A stretch of DNA of 64,000 nt from Paenibacillus harenae DSM 16969 (lineage in GTDB: Bacteria; Bacillota; Bacilli; Paenibacillales; Paenibacillaceae), in the NCBI RefSeq assembly GCF_000422465.1, contig NZ_KE383846.1:124001-188000 (forward strand), written 5' to 3'. The number at the start of each line of letters is the position of its first letter. The first letter of the stretch is position 1. Position numbers and translations under genes: made by a program. Under the pieces are notes generated by a model. The model was not told the DNA's origin, made no database searches, and was given only the letters and a program-made list of their open reading frames with translations. Below are positions 51,488-61,758 of the stretch, piece after piece.

Positions 51488-53376
51488 GCTTTCCCCCCCT
51501 TATCTCTGAGGATTTCCTCTTCTTCGATGTGGAAACCGTGGTCATCGTACACAGAACGCAGGAACATGCACAAGAACAGGATGAGCAAGCCTGCAATACC
51601 TATTGCGTAACCTAATTTGAATCCGTCGAATAGATTGCCCCAATCCTGGGCGTACATAAATCCGATACCAGCAATGAACAAGCCAAGTCCCATAAAGAAC
51701 GGCAGGATCGAAGGCGACGGCATATGAATCGGACCGATTGGTTCAGCAGGCGTCATACCGCTGTGACCTTCCATTTTTTCTTTCCAATAAGCGTCATAAC
51801 CGCGTACAAGCGGAGTTTGAGCAAAGTTATATTCCGGCGGCGGCGATGGAATCGTCCATTCCAGCGTACGTCCGTCTTCCCAAGGATCTCCAGATGCGTT
51901 CTTCGGCTTGAATGAAGTTGTAACGATATTCAATAAGAAGAAAATCGTACCGAAGCCCATAAGAACCGCGCCGATTGTACTGATCATATTCATTTCATTA
52001 AAGCCCAGACCGTCCAGGTACGTCCAAATCCGGCGCGGCATGCCAAGCAAGCCAAGGAAATGCTGAATGAAGAATGTTAAATGGAAGCCGATAAAGAATG
52101 TCCAGAACGTAAGTTTGCCAAGCGTTTCGTTAAGCACACGGCCGAACATTTTTGGCCACCAGTAATGTAGGCCTGCGAAAATACCAAGAATCAAGCCGCC
52201 GACGATGACGTAGTGAAAGTGAGCGACGACGAAATAGGAATCGTGATATTGGAAGTCGGCAGGAGCCGCCGCCAGCATAACGCCCGTTACGCCGCCCATT
52301 ACGAAAGTCGGGATGAAGCCGACCGCGAACAGGTTGGCCGTCGTGAATTTGATCGAGCCGCCCCACATCGTGAACAGCCAGTTAAAGATCTTAATACCTG
52401 TCGGTACCGCAATCAGCATCGTTGCGATCGAGAACAGCGCGTTCGCAACCGGTCCAAGACCTGTCGTGAACATGTGATGCGCCCAAACCATGAAGCCCAG
52501 GAAGCCGATCAGGATTGTAGCGAATACCATGGAGCTGTAACCGAACAGACGCTTGCGCGAGAACGTGCTTATTACCTCGGAAATAACACCGAAGGCCGGC
52601 AGGATAAGGATATAAACCTCAGGATGCCCGAAAATCCAGAAAATATGCTCCCACAGCACCGCGTTGCCGCCGCCTGAAGGATCAAAGAAGTTGCCATCGA
52701 ATAGTCTGTCGAACATAAGTGCCGCAAGGCCAACCGCAAGCGCAGGGAATGCGAACAGGATAAGCGCCGAAGTAATGAACGCCGTCCATGTGAACAAAGG
52801 CATGCGCATGAAGGTCATGCCGGGAGCACGCATGTTAATAATCGTAACGAGGAAGTTGATCCCCCCGATAAGTGTACCGATACCGGCAATTTGCAAGCCT
52901 AATACGTAGTAATCCACACCGTGGTCGCCGCTGTATGTAGTGCCTGCAAGAGGTGCATAAGCCGTCCAGCCCGCATCCGGAGCTCCGCCTGCGAACCAGC
53001 TGACGTTGAGCAGAATGCCGCCGAACAGGAATGTCCAGAAGCCCAGTGAGTTAACGAAAGGGAAAGCAACGTCGCGCGCGCCGATCTGCAGCGGGACAAC
53101 CGCGTTCATAAGCGCGAACAGCATCGGCATCGCCGCAAGGAAGATCATCGTCGTGCCGTGCATCGTAAGCAATTCATTAAAGGTGTCGGCACTGACGAAG
53201 TCATTCATCGGCTTCCATAGCTGAATCCGAATCAATAGTGCTTCAAGTCCGCCGACCAGAAAGAAAAATCCGCCCGCGATCAAATATAATATTCCAATTT
53301 TCTTATGGTCAACCGTAGTCAGCCAGTCCTTTATACCGCTGTAACGTTTGACCTTATGCGTATGCGCATGAGCCAA
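51484..53376 (-). CDS. ctaD: Cytochrome c oxidase subunit I (caa3)
   Basis: 630 residues from a TTG at 53376, which has AAGGAGG eight bases upstream; an earlier TTG would overlap that site. Twelve or more helices contain heme a ligand His (MHGTTMIFLAAMP), the CuB/heme a3 motif FWIFGHPEVYILILP, HHMFTTG, and VAHFHYVIVGG with the last heme His residues. The K and D channel positions look typical for A-type oxidases. It is the catalytic core that reduces oxygen and pumps protons. Confidence 0.97.
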   Translation of the reverse strand: MAHAHTHKVKRYSGIKDWLTTVDHKKIGILYLIAGGFFFLVGGLEALLIRIQLWKPMNDFVSADTFNELLTMHGTTMIFLAAMPMLFALMNAVVPLQIGARDVAFPFVNSLGFWTFLFGGILLNVSWFAGGAPDAGWTAYAPLAGTTYSGDHGVDYYVLGLQIAGIGTLIGGINFLVTIINMRAPGMTFMRMPLFTWTAFITSALILFAFPALAVGLAALMFDRLFDGNFFDPSGGGNAVLWEHIFWIFGHPEVYILILPAFGVISEVISTFSRKRLFGYSSMVFATILIGFLGFMVWAHHMFTTGLGPVANALFSIATMLIAVPTGIKIFNWLFTMWGGSIKFTTANLFAVGFIPTFVMGGVTGVMLAAAPADFQYHDSYFVVAHFHYVIVGGLILGIFAGLHYWWPKMFGRVLNETLGKLTFWTFFIGFHLTFFIQHFLGLLGMPRRIWTYLDGLGFNEMNMISTIGAVLMGFGTIFFLLNIVTTSFKPKNASGDPWEDGRTLEWTIPSPPPEYNFAQTPLVRGYDAYWKEKMEGHSGMTPAEPIGPIHMPSPSILPFFMGLGLFIAGIGFMYAQDWGNLFDGFKLGYAIGIAGLLILFLCMFLRSVYDDHGFHIEEEEILRDKGGKA

Positions 53377-53405
53377 AGTAGGTACCTCCTTCAATCACCG
53401 ATAAA

Positions 53406-54452
53406 TTATTGTTCGTAGTTGAGTTTCAGTTCAGATAAGTATTTCGCAATGCCGTCAAGCTCTTGTTCAGTCAGATCGATTTTCCCCATTTGGTTGCCCG
53501 GCTTCACATCATCCGGATTCTCGATCCAACGGTACAAGTTATCGTAAACAGAACCCTCGTTGTCGTATTTCGGATCATCGGTGTTGACAAGAATACCTCC
53601 GACAGATTCACGGCTGCCGATACCCGTCAGGTTAGGATAAGCAGGTCCGCCCATGTCGCCAACCGCGTGGCAGGAAAGACATTTGCTCTCGAATGCCGCA
53701 GCCACCGCCGGATCGCTCGGGAGCGCAACTGGCTCTTGGATCGCCGCTACCCAACGATCGAATGAAGACTCGTCCACTGATTTTACTTTAAAATCCATCA
53801 AACCGTGCGAAGGGCCGCAAAGTTCCGCGCATTTTCCCAGGTAAACGCCTTCTTTCGGCGCCGAGAAATACATCGCATTCACGTTCGCTCCAGGATTCGT
53901 ATCGATTTTACCGGCAAGCGAAGGAATCCAGAACGAATGAAGCACGTCTGCCGATTTCGCCTTGACGGAAATCGTCTTGCCTGTTGGAATGATAAGCTCC
54001 TGCGCTGTCTTGATACCGTAATCCGGATATTCAAATTCCCACCAGTACTGGTGCGAAGTAACGATAACCTGTACGGCTTCCGGATCCTTGCTGTAATCTT
54101 TCGACAGGTTGAAGACCGATTGTACGGTAGGAACGCCTAGAATAATCAGCATGATGATCGGAATGACCGTCCAGATGATTTCCAGCTTATGATTTCCTTC
54201 TACCTGCTTCGGAATCGTTTTGTCTCCAGACCTTCTGCGGAAACGAATGATTACATAAATAGTAATTGCAAACACGACCACAATTACGATCAGCATAATT
54301 GAAATCGCCAGCTTCATCAGTCCGAATTGCTCTTCCGCTACAGGCCCCTGGGGATTCAGCGTCGACAAATCTTCCCGTCCGCATGCCGCTAGCACTAATA
54401 CCATCATGGCCATTAGCGGTGCAAGCCGTTTTAAAAATTGCCACCGTTTCAT
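53406..54452 (-). CDS. ctaC: Cytochrome c oxidase subunit II with fused cytochrome c domain
   Basis: 348 residues: lipobox signal (VLAACGRE), two membrane helices (about 45-70 and 92-115), the CuA domain with HQYWWEFEYPDYG, HSFWIPSLAGK and CAELCGPSHGLM, and a C-terminal cytochrome c domain with CLSCHAVG and a likely Met ligand (GNQMGKI). This fusion defines the caa3 type. It is first in the operon and has a consensus promoter about 120 bases upstream. ResB/ResC or other System II proteins would attach its heme. Confidence 0.97.
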   Translation of the reverse strand: MKRWQFLKRLAPLMAMMVLVLAACGREDLSTLNPQGPVAEEQFGLMKLAISIMLIVIVVVFAITIYVIIRFRRRSGDKTIPKQVEGNHKLEIIWTVIPIIMLIILGVPTVQSVFNLSKDYSKDPEAVQVIVTSHQYWWEFEYPDYGIKTAQELIIPTGKTISVKAKSADVLHSFWIPSLAGKIDTNPGANVNAMYFSAPKEGVYLGKCAELCGPSHGLMDFKVKSVDESSFDRWVAAIQEPVALPSDPAVAAAFESKCLSCHAVGDMGGPAYPNLTGIGSRESVGGILVNTDDPKYDNEGSVYDNLYRWIENPDDVKPGNQMGKIDLTEQELDGIAKYLSELKLNYEQ

Positions 54453-54567
54453 TAATAATCAACCCCACTTTTGACGTTTTCGCAGCTGCCTGATTTCACG
54501 TGGCAAGCGGCGTGCTGCGTGTTTCACAGATGTTATTACAACTCCTGTAACATAAATCACTTTATTA

Positions 54568-54596
54568 AATATAAAGTTGAAGCCCCTATTTGTCAA
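54568..54596 (-). promoter_or_regulatory. Sigma-A-type promoter of the cta operon
   Basis: On the minus strand TTGACA (54596-54591), 17 bases and TATATT (54573-54568). The -35 is perfect and the spacing optimal. Predicted transcription start is about 105 bases upstream of ctaC. Confidence 0.72.
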
Positions 54597-54822
54597 TGTT
54601 CCACAGAGAGTTCACAAATTGTTCTCAAAGCTGTCAAAATCGCACCGTTACAACGTTTTTCAGCTTGTTCAAGACCGGACTCGAACGGCCTTCGACAAGC
54701 TTCCCTCTCCCCTACATTGTTAACCAAAACCATGGTCAATTATGTATCCTGCGGGAAACGTATATTTCAAACCGCTCGGCAAAAACTAAAGCCATTATCG
54801 TATGAATGGGGGTCCGTTCTTT

Positions 54823-55554
54823 ATGATTAAACGAATGGCCGCGCTGCTGTTGTCAGCCGTTGTTGTAACGGCGGCAGCCGGCTGCAACTATGAGGAGCTT
54901 GCTCAGAAAAGCGATACCGATTACGGAAGCCGGCGGGCAAATGATCCGAAGACGCTTAGCAGCAGGTCATACGGTCCATTGTCCAATAATCCGAATCAGC
55001 ACGATAACTCCTTCTTTGAATACAGCTCCGCCATCTCCCGCAAGGTGTCCGATATGAACGGCATTTCCGCCGCGATCGTCATGTTGACGGATAAGAACGC
55101 CTACGTCGGGCTCATGCTGGATTGGTCAGCCGTTGGCACACGCGGTACGGGCGGGCGGACGGAGCAAGACAATACGGGTACGAACGAAGGGGTCTACAAT
55201 CATGATAACGGCACTCCGTATTCCGGCAACAGCCGCGTGCTTGTGCATCCGTACAACTCTTATTTCTCCGTCAATGATATGAACAATATCTCCGCCGAAC
55301 TGAAGCAGAGCGTCGCGCTTAAGGTGAGGAAGATGGCGCCGAACGTTCAGGAGGTACACATATCCGCCAATATGGAGCTCATGAATTACTTTAACGAATT
55401 CGCCAAAGAAGCGTGGGGCGGCCGTTCGCTTATGCCATGGATCGATCAATTCAATACGGTGGTCAAATACCATTTTGCAGGCGGGAAGATCATGCCTGCG
55501 CCGATTACGCAGCCCGGCATTTACAGTCCATCCGAAGAGCAAATGGATCAATAA
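54823..55554 (+). CDS. Sporulation lipoprotein, YhcN/YlaJ family
   Basis: 243 residues from the ATG at 54823 (GGGGGT nine bases upstream; an ATG seven codons earlier is also in frame). The signal peptide ends in a lipobox (TAAAGCNY). The body has the YhcN/YlaJ pattern of two alpha/beta modules (VSDMNGISAAIVMLTDKNAYVGLML, then LKQSVALKVRKMAPNVQEVHISAN). Members are found in the spore inner membrane or coat. It is divergent from the cta operon. Confidence 0.8.
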   Translation: MIKRMAALLLSAVVVTAAAGCNYEELAQKSDTDYGSRRANDPKTLSSRSYGPLSNNPNQHDNSFFEYSSAISRKVSDMNGISAAIVMLTDKNAYVGLMLDWSAVGTRGTGGRTEQDNTGTNEGVYNHDNGTPYSGNSRVLVHPYNSYFSVNDMNNISAELKQSVALKVRKMAPNVQEVHISANMELMNYFNEFAKEAWGGRSLMPWIDQFNTVVKYHFAGGKIMPAPITQPGIYSPSEEQMDQ

Positions 55555-55841
55555 AAAATCCCTACTATTATATATAGCTAAAATGCAATCAATCGGAAAT
55601 GCTTCTCGGTGTCCTTTTGAGACGCAACCGTGTCGCGGTGAAATATAAGCCGGATTATAAATGCTAAACTTATGTTTTCTTAAATTTCTAAAAGGTGAAG
55701 CAGCATTTCCGGCTGCCTCGCCTTTTTTGCGCGGAATCTTCAAATATATGAAATTTAAAGCAGTGAGTATATTTTCATTTTATTATCTTTCCTATATATA
55801 CTATACTAACGGTAAGTGATGATATGAAGGAGGCAGTCCAA

Positions 55842-56174
55842 TTGAATGCGCACAATTACATCCCGAAGAAACCTGCGGTTATTGATTGCAATATCGAAAA
55901 AACGTTAGACGTTATCGGCGGGAAATGGGCTTTCCTTGTATTGAGGGAGCTGTTCTGCGGCACAAAAAGATTCGGAGAGATCCAACGCCTTATCCCCGCA
56001 GTCAGTCCGCGGGCGTTAACAAGCACGCTTCGTCATCTTGAAGAGAAGGGCGTGCTTGAACGCAAAGTTTTCCCTACCGTGCCCGTTACGGTTGAATATA
56101 CGCTTACGCCTAAGGGCGAGGACCTGCATCGTATCTTGAAAGAAATGAAGCTTTGGTCTGCCAGATGGACGTAG
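55842..56174 (+). CDS. HxlR-family transcriptional regulator
   Basis: 110 residues from the TTG at 55842, with AAGGAGG eight bases upstream; an ATG six codons earlier overlaps that site. The winged HTH of the HxlR/MarR-like type is at about 18-95: CNIEKTLDVIGGKWAFLVLREL, FGEIQRLIPAVSPRALTSTL, LEEKGVLERK, and VEYTLTPKG. The Cys in DCNIEKTL matches the redox Cys of HypR-type sensors, so a thiol-reactive signal is possible. An AGTATAT/ATATACT inverted repeat lies 40-75 bases upstream. No target gene is obvious. Confidence 0.85.
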   Translation: MNAHNYIPKKPAVIDCNIEKTLDVIGGKWAFLVLRELFCGTKRFGEIQRLIPAVSPRALTSTLRHLEEKGVLERKVFPTVPVTVEYTLTPKGEDLHRILKEMKLWSARWT

Positions 56175-56177
56175 CCG

Positions 56178-57044
56178 TCATTTGAGCGATTGATCGGGCA
56201 GCGGTTTGATCCCGTTTTGAAAGCGGTCCAACGCCTCCTGATAGACTTGCCGGTCCTGTTCATTCCGCGCTAAGCTCCCCAACCGGTGCAGCTCCGCTTC
56301 AAAATGCTCGGTCAATAGGGCCACGCGGTCGCGCGGCCTTAATTGACTGCCGACATTCCGGCCTTGCTCATGAACGTTTTCCGCATAAAGCCTGCCATGA
56401 CTGTCGATTTGCGCGAGCAGAACATCCTTTTTATTCATTTTCTTCCGCTTCAGCTCGCTTTCGAGCCAGCGCTTGTCGTACCCCGACTCACTCAGCGTTT
56501 CCTCTAAAAACTCACCGTCCATCATGACGGTTTTAGCCTCATGCTCATTCTCAAGCTCCCAACCGAGCGTTTCAGGCGTAAGCGGCTGATACTGCTTCTT
56601 TTTTAGCACATTAATTTCGCCGCTCGGCTCCATCACGGCGAATTCAACGTCAGCCACCCGGAAAACATCCTTTTTGCGAAGCAGCTCGAGCAGCTCGTCC
56701 AGCGTAATTCGTTCCTTATACAGCTGTTTCTTTAACAACCGCCCGTTCTGAATCAGAACAGTCCCCTTGCCGTCAACGAAATCGCGAATCTTTTTGCTTT
56801 TCATGGTAAGAAACTCCATACCGACAGACACGCTAACCCAAACGGCTAAAGAAATAATCCCCAAATACCATAAGTTATCGACATCAAGTGATACATAAGC
56901 CGCGATATTGCCAATCGAAATACCCGTAATATACTCGAATAAGGATAGCTGCGATATTTGTCGTTTGCCCAGCACCTTCGTAAACGCAAAGAGAATAAAC
57001 AGCGACGCCACGGTGCGTATAACGATTTCAAGCCATGCTGGCAT
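56178..57044 (-). CDS. DUF421 membrane protein, YetF family
   Basis: 288 residues from the ATG at 57044 (GGGGGAG upstream). Three N-terminal helices (about 8-28, 35-55 and 60-80) are followed by the typical cytosolic domain with KGTVLIQNGRLLKKQLYKERIT and RITLDELLELLRKKDVF, and EFAVMEPSGEINVLKK. A further domain of about 80 residues at the C-terminus includes a Lys/Arg-rich stretch. The family is widespread in spore formers; YetF is linked to membrane or spore properties but its activity is unclear. It is convergent with the HxlR gene, 3 bases apart. Confidence 0.83.
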   Translation of the reverse strand: MPAWLEIVIRTVASLFILFAFTKVLGKRQISQLSLFEYITGISIGNIAAYVSLDVDNLWYLGIISLAVWVSVSVGMEFLTMKSKKIRDFVDGKGTVLIQNGRLLKKQLYKERITLDELLELLRKKDVFRVADVEFAVMEPSGEINVLKKKQYQPLTPETLGWELENEHEAKTVMMDGEFLEETLSESGYDKRWLESELKRKKMNKKDVLLAQIDSHGRLYAENVHEQGRNVGSQLRPRDRVALLTEHFEAELHRLGSLARNEQDRQVYQEALDRFQNGIKPLPDQSLK

Positions 57045-57480
57045 TTCCACTCCCCCTTTCCATTCCTATAGTGTCCAGATTGTGTAAAGTCATGCGTTTT
57101 TCATTTCTTTGTTGCAATTCTCGCGGGGATAGTGTATTATACAAAAGATATGATATATTTAACCTCAGAAAATCCCCCAGTAAGATTCAATGATTTCCTC
57201 GGATTTTGAGTTTTTTGCCGTTAATTCCCAATCATGTTTCGGTCTGTATTTTCTGATTCACACTGGCGCGGTCATCGGAGCCGTAAGGACGAGAGAGAGG
57301 TAGGGCTTTCGTTGTTTTAGGATGCAAGTTTCAGGCAACTTTTTACACATGTTATTAGCTGCTAACAAGGGGATTCCGTGCGGCCTTTCATTCGACAGGT
57401 CCGGTTAAATATACGATACCAATAAGGGCTGTCCCGTAAGCGCGTTATCGCGCTTGCAGGACAGCCCTGTCCAATTTTAT
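57045..57480. other. Gene-free stretch with GH2 terminator
   Basis: About 380 bases between the YetF-type gene and the GH2 gene contain only the terminator at 57425-57468. No gene, operator palindrome or riboswitch was recognised. Confidence 0.5.
57425..57468 (-). terminator. Terminator of the sugar-polymer operon
   Basis: Arms AGGGCTGTCC / GGACAGCCCT pair perfectly around an inner GTAAGCGCG/CGCGCTTGC stem. It lies 13 bases past the GH2 stop. The minus-strand tail is TATT. Confidence 0.68.
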
Positions 57481-59250
57481 TTATAGAACCGGTGACAATC
57501 CCGCATTTAATTGCCGGTATACCTCAAGCGGAAGCTTCGGTACTCGATTGAAGTCGAGCAGCCCGTTCTTCTCCTGCTCCACATCGGTAAGCTGCGTATA
57601 ACAATAGCCCTGAAGTCCGCCTGCCGATAATATCGGACGCATGACGGCGATTAATCTGTTCAGGAAATCCTGGTCGTCGCTTGCAGAGGAATAACCCCAG
57701 CCAAGCCCGCTGTCGCGAATATAAGAGATGCCGCCGAATTCCGACATTTGAACCGGCTCCCCTTCATAGGCGAAGCCCGGCAATATAATTTTCCTGCCCT
57801 GCGGATCGCTCTTCACGGCCCGCTCCGGCGTCGTATACCTTCCGGCCAGTATTTCTTCGCGATACTCATAATCATGAACCGTGTAGATGTCGGATTTTAC
57901 GTGTTCCCAGCCGTCATTCGAAATAACCGGCCGCGTAGCGTCCAGAGATTTCGTCAAATAGTAAAGCGTCGAGGCATGATGCTGCTGTCTTTTATCGATC
58001 AGAATATTCGGCGCCCCCCAGCTCTCATTCAGAGGAACCCACACCACGATGCACGGGTGGTTATAGTCGCGTTGAAGCGCCTCCTGCCACTCCTTCGTGA
58101 CACGGCTTACATATTGCTCCGAGAACTGATAGGCGTTGGCCATTTCTCCCCATACGAGCAGCCCCAGCTTATCGCACCAGTACAGGTATCGCGGATCCTC
58201 GATTTTCTGATGTTTTCTCGCCCCGTTAAAGCCCATTTGTTTCGTAAGCTCGACGTCGCTCCGCAGCATCTCATCGCTGGGCGCAGTCAGGACGCCGCCA
58301 GGGAAATAACCCTGGTCCAAAATAAGCTTCATATAATAAGGGCGGTTATTCAGGCGTATTATGCCGTCTTCGATCGATATCTTTCTCATGCCGAAATAGC
58401 TGGTCACTTGATCAAGCACGGTCTCGCCGCTGCGGAGCGTGAACTCCACATCGTACAGGTTCGGCTTCTCCGGGGACCACCAACGGCCGAGTCCGTGATC
58501 ATTGAAGTCGTGCAGTTTAATCGACACTTCTTCTTCCGCAGCGGTCACCCGGATACCATGCTCCGCAATCAGCTCGCCTTCGAACGTTATGCGAATATTT
58601 AAGCGAAGCTCCTCATATTGTGCTATTCCATGGAAAAACCCGCGTATATCGATTCTATTCGTATCAATGTCCGGCGTCATCCTTACGCGGCTCATATGCG
58701 CCGGGCTAACCGCTTCGATCCATACCGGCTGCCAAATACCAGTCGTCCTTGTATAAAAGACCTGCTCGGATCGCTCCTTCCAATACTGCTTTCCCCTAGG
58801 AAGCGTGACGTCCTTGCTGTAGTCTTGGGCGCGTACGACAATACGATTGGATTGGCCGGATTCGTTCAAGGCAGCCGTAATATCCGCCTGGAACGGCGTA
58901 TGCCCGCCTTCATGACTCGCCGCAAGCCGGCCGTTCACCCATACTTTTGCCTCGTAATCAACGGCGCCGAAGTGTAAAATGATTCTTTTGCCGGTAAATC
59001 CGGCAGGAATGACGACGTCCTTCCGATACCATACGATATCGTGAAATTCTTTCTCGTGTATGCCGCTCAGCTCGCTCTGATAGCAGAACGGCACTTGAAT
59101 GGCACGGTCAAATGTCTTGCCCTCGTACCATCTTCCGTCTTCTCCTTCGTCTTTGTCATCGTATGCAAATTGCCACTCGCCGTTTAGACTTAGCCATGAT
59201 TGGCGTTCGAATTGCGGTCTAGGATATTCGCTTCTTAATGGATAAGCCAT
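57481..59250 (-). CDS. Glycoside hydrolase family 2 enzyme
   Basis: 589 residues, GGAG seven to eight bases before the ATG, no signal peptide, so intracellular. Residues about 10-175 are the jelly-roll sugar-binding domain (LNGEWQFAYDD, VWYRKDVVIP, HFGAVDYEAKVWVNG, HEGGHTPFQADI), about 180-290 the Ig-like domain and 295-589 the TIM barrel. The acid/base is Glu409 (PLNESW) and the nucleophile Glu504 (QMSEFGG). The linker YYMKLILDQGYFPGG is characteristic of the small GH2 enzymes. It would remove beta-linked terminal sugars from imported oligosaccharides. Specificity is unknown. It is last in an operon with the GH43 lipoprotein and two permeases. Confidence 0.9.
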   Translation of the reverse strand: MAYPLRSEYPRPQFERQSWLSLNGEWQFAYDDKDEGEDGRWYEGKTFDRAIQVPFCYQSELSGIHEKEFHDIVWYRKDVVIPAGFTGKRIILHFGAVDYEAKVWVNGRLAASHEGGHTPFQADITAALNESGQSNRIVVRAQDYSKDVTLPRGKQYWKERSEQVFYTRTTGIWQPVWIEAVSPAHMSRVRMTPDIDTNRIDIRGFFHGIAQYEELRLNIRITFEGELIAEHGIRVTAAEEEVSIKLHDFNDHGLGRWWSPEKPNLYDVEFTLRSGETVLDQVTSYFGMRKISIEDGIIRLNNRPYYMKLILDQGYFPGGVLTAPSDEMLRSDVELTKQMGFNGARKHQKIEDPRYLYWCDKLGLLVWGEMANAYQFSEQYVSRVTKEWQEALQRDYNHPCIVVWVPLNESWGAPNILIDKRQQHHASTLYYLTKSLDATRPVISNDGWEHVKSDIYTVHDYEYREEILAGRYTTPERAVKSDPQGRKIILPGFAYEGEPVQMSEFGGISYIRDSGLGWGYSSASDDQDFLNRLIAVMRPILSAGGLQGYCYTQLTDVEQEKNGLLDFNRVPKLPLEVYRQLNAGLSPVL

Positions 59251-59277
59251 GTTCCCACTCCAGTCCTGTTTCTTCTG

Positions 59278-61755
59278 CTATTTGTATAGTTTAGTTAACG
59301 GCTTGACGGTCATTTGATGAAAGCTCATCATTGACCGTTCGGACTGAATGCCGACCTTGCCGTACAGAAACGGATTTGGATCGGTATAGTCGATTAACGC
59401 CGTTTGTTCATCATCCGCGAACACCCTAATGCGGCCGCCTTGTACGACAACCTTGATCGGATAATCGCGTCCCGCCTCCAGGTCCAGCGACTCGCTTGCA
59501 AGCAAGATAGAATCATAGTTCATCCGGCTCAGCGTCAACTGCGAGGCGGATAGTCCGACATAATACCCCATCGCCGCGTCTCTCACTTGATCGGGATGAT
59601 AGGATTCATTCGTCTCGCGTATGAATAGGCCTCCCGTATCGTCTTCGTCATCGAGCCGTACGTTGACCGAGAACTGATAGTCGCTCCAGCGGTCATCGCC
59701 CGCGAACAGCCTGTCGTCATCAAAACCGCTGCCCGTGTAGCCGTCATCCCTTTGACTGAACATACCGAATTTCGCTTGAACCGCTTCCTCGTCTAAGAGG
59801 ACCGATTCTCCCTCCGGCTTCAAAGCTTCGAACAGCTCAAAGGAAAGCAGCTCGGCTGCTCCATCCTTCAGCATCACCCTCAGCTCCTGAAAGCCGGCCG
59901 GAATGTCCAATGTTCCGACGCGAAGCTTTGCCCATTCCTGTTCGGCAAAGGCCGGATCGTCTGCTCGTATTGTCGTTTTCACGGCTTTGCCGCCGCCAAT
60001 CGACCACTCCAGCACGACGTCCTCCTCCGGCTTCCGCAGCGTTAATCCGATCCCGTAAGCGGCATCCGTCCTGGCATTCACTTTATACTTCAACCAATCG
60101 CCGCTTGTGCGAAGAGCAACCGAATAGCTGCCGGCCTCCGTCCTGCCGATCGGCACGCCGTCTTCCGCACGATAGTCGCTGCCGCCTTCCGCAGGCTGCC
60201 TTATATGAAATCCGCGCTCGGCATCCTTCAAATAATGAACCGCTTCAACCGCGCCCGGCAATGGCTTATAAGCTTCAAAATCGCTGCTGCCGTCCGCATC
60301 GTTCGCGAAGGCCGTATACTCGAACACCGAACGCGCGCCGGTTGCCACGTAACCGATCCGTCCGCTTCTTGATGCGCCGGACACCTGCTCTTCCAGCTTC
60401 TTCATCCCGTCGAAAAAGACGAGAACGGATGATCCTCGCTGCTCGATGCGTATCGTATGCAGCTTCGAATAATCAAACTCGGCTGGAAGAACCGCTTCCG
60501 CCGCAGCCGTTTCCCCGCCTTCTGTTACAGCAATGAGCTCAAGCTTTCCCGAAGCCGGCAGCAGCCGGACTGCCGAATAATTCGATTCGTCAAGGTAGGC
60601 GAATACGGCGCTGACCGTGCTGTCCGCCGAAATCGAATCTTCGTAACGCAGATTATATTCCGCGATGAACGTCTCCGCTGTCGGCTCTGTGCTCAGGACC
60701 CTATCTTCGGATTGCTCCCACAGCTTCGAGTCGATAGGATCAGACAACCAGCCGTATACGGCCGGCATGACCGGCGCAGGCTGCCCATGCTCATGAGTCG
60801 GTCCTAATACAACAAGCTTCTCGCCATTGAAAGCAAGACGGTCAATATTGAGTTCCCGGACCGGCGGGCCTTCCGCGGAATGGCCGACCAAATTGTGATA
60901 CGTGATATAGTAGGAATCCATATCCGGACCGAGCACCGTAGAGCTGTGGCCCAGACCCTTGAACTCTTCCTTTACGTTGATAATGACCGGATTATTAGCC
61001 GGAATCGCATAATCGCCGAACGGACCGTCCTTTGAAACCGCATAGTTGACGCGGTAGCCGCTGCTGAATACATGATTGCCCGTATACGTCATATAATAGA
61101 GGCCGTTTCGTTTCCAAATCATCGACCCTTCCGTCCAGTGACCGAGAAACGCATTCGTCGTTACCCCGATATCCATCGTAAATGGGTCGGGCATTTCATG
61201 CACGACAATCCCCTGAGTGCCGGCGTTCGTGAAGTACCATTTGCCGTCATCGTCAATAAATACGGAGCCGTCTATCGTATTGCCGAGATTCTCTGTTTTC
61301 ACCGTGAACGGACCGGTCGGGCTGTCGCTCTGCAGCACATAATGCCCCTGTCCGGCAGGCGATGTATATAAATAGAAGCTTCCGTTCCAATAGAATACTT
61401 CCGGGGCATAAGCCCCCGTCGTAATCGGATCCTCCGTCACCAGCCCTTCATAGCTCCAATCAACCAGATTGTCCGAGCTCCACGCTTTAATGCCGGGGCG
61501 CCAATCCTTCGTACTGCAATATAAATAATATCTGCCGTTATGCCGCATGATGAAAGGATCGCCAATCCCGTAATCCTCCCATTCCTGCTCCAGCTTGAAC
61601 GAATTCGTATACACCTTCGCATCCTCCTTCAGCAAGATAACCTCCTTCCCGGCAGGCTCCGTTTCACATGCGCTGACCGACAGCATAATCGATGCTGCCA
61701 GAAGAGCGGTAAATGCCCCATTCAGCCGCAGATACCCAAGTTTGCGCGCCCCCAT
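59278..61755 (-). CDS. Multidomain GH43 lipoprotein (arabinofuranosidase/xylosidase-like)
   Basis: 825 residues. AAGGGG is six bases before the ATG, overlapping the upstream permease stop. The signal peptide has lipobox SVSAC (Cys30). The GH43 five-bladed propeller spans about 55-350, with Asp66 (GIGDPF), Asp161 (IDGSVF) and Glu208 (TEGSM) as likely base, pKa modulator and acid. About 360-490 looks like a concanavalin-type domain, 515-650 a CBM6-like domain and 660-820 a LamG/DUF1080-like domain. Arabinan or arabinoxylan is the likely substrate class, inferred. Tethered on the outside, it would trim polymer for the adjacent ABC importer. Confidence 0.87.
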   Translation of the reverse strand: MGARKLGYLRLNGAFTALLAASIMLSVSACETEPAGKEVILLKEDAKVYTNSFKLEQEWEDYGIGDPFIMRHNGRYYLYCSTKDWRPGIKAWSSDNLVDWSYEGLVTEDPITTGAYAPEVFYWNGSFYLYTSPAGQGHYVLQSDSPTGPFTVKTENLGNTIDGSVFIDDDGKWYFTNAGTQGIVVHEMPDPFTMDIGVTTNAFLGHWTEGSMIWKRNGLYYMTYTGNHVFSSGYRVNYAVSKDGPFGDYAIPANNPVIINVKEEFKGLGHSSTVLGPDMDSYYITYHNLVGHSAEGPPVRELNIDRLAFNGEKLVVLGPTHEHGQPAPVMPAVYGWLSDPIDSKLWEQSEDRVLSTEPTAETFIAEYNLRYEDSISADSTVSAVFAYLDESNYSAVRLLPASGKLELIAVTEGGETAAAEAVLPAEFDYSKLHTIRIEQRGSSVLVFFDGMKKLEEQVSGASRSGRIGYVATGARSVFEYTAFANDADGSSDFEAYKPLPGAVEAVHYLKDAERGFHIRQPAEGGSDYRAEDGVPIGRTEAGSYSVALRTSGDWLKYKVNARTDAAYGIGLTLRKPEEDVVLEWSIGGGKAVKTTIRADDPAFAEQEWAKLRVGTLDIPAGFQELRVMLKDGAAELLSFELFEALKPEGESVLLDEEAVQAKFGMFSQRDDGYTGSGFDDDRLFAGDDRWSDYQFSVNVRLDDEDDTGGLFIRETNESYHPDQVRDAAMGYYVGLSASQLTLSRMNYDSILLASESLDLEAGRDYPIKVVVQGGRIRVFADDEQTALIDYTDPNPFLYGKVGIQSERSMMSFHQMTVKPLTKLYK

Positions 61756-61758
61756 CGC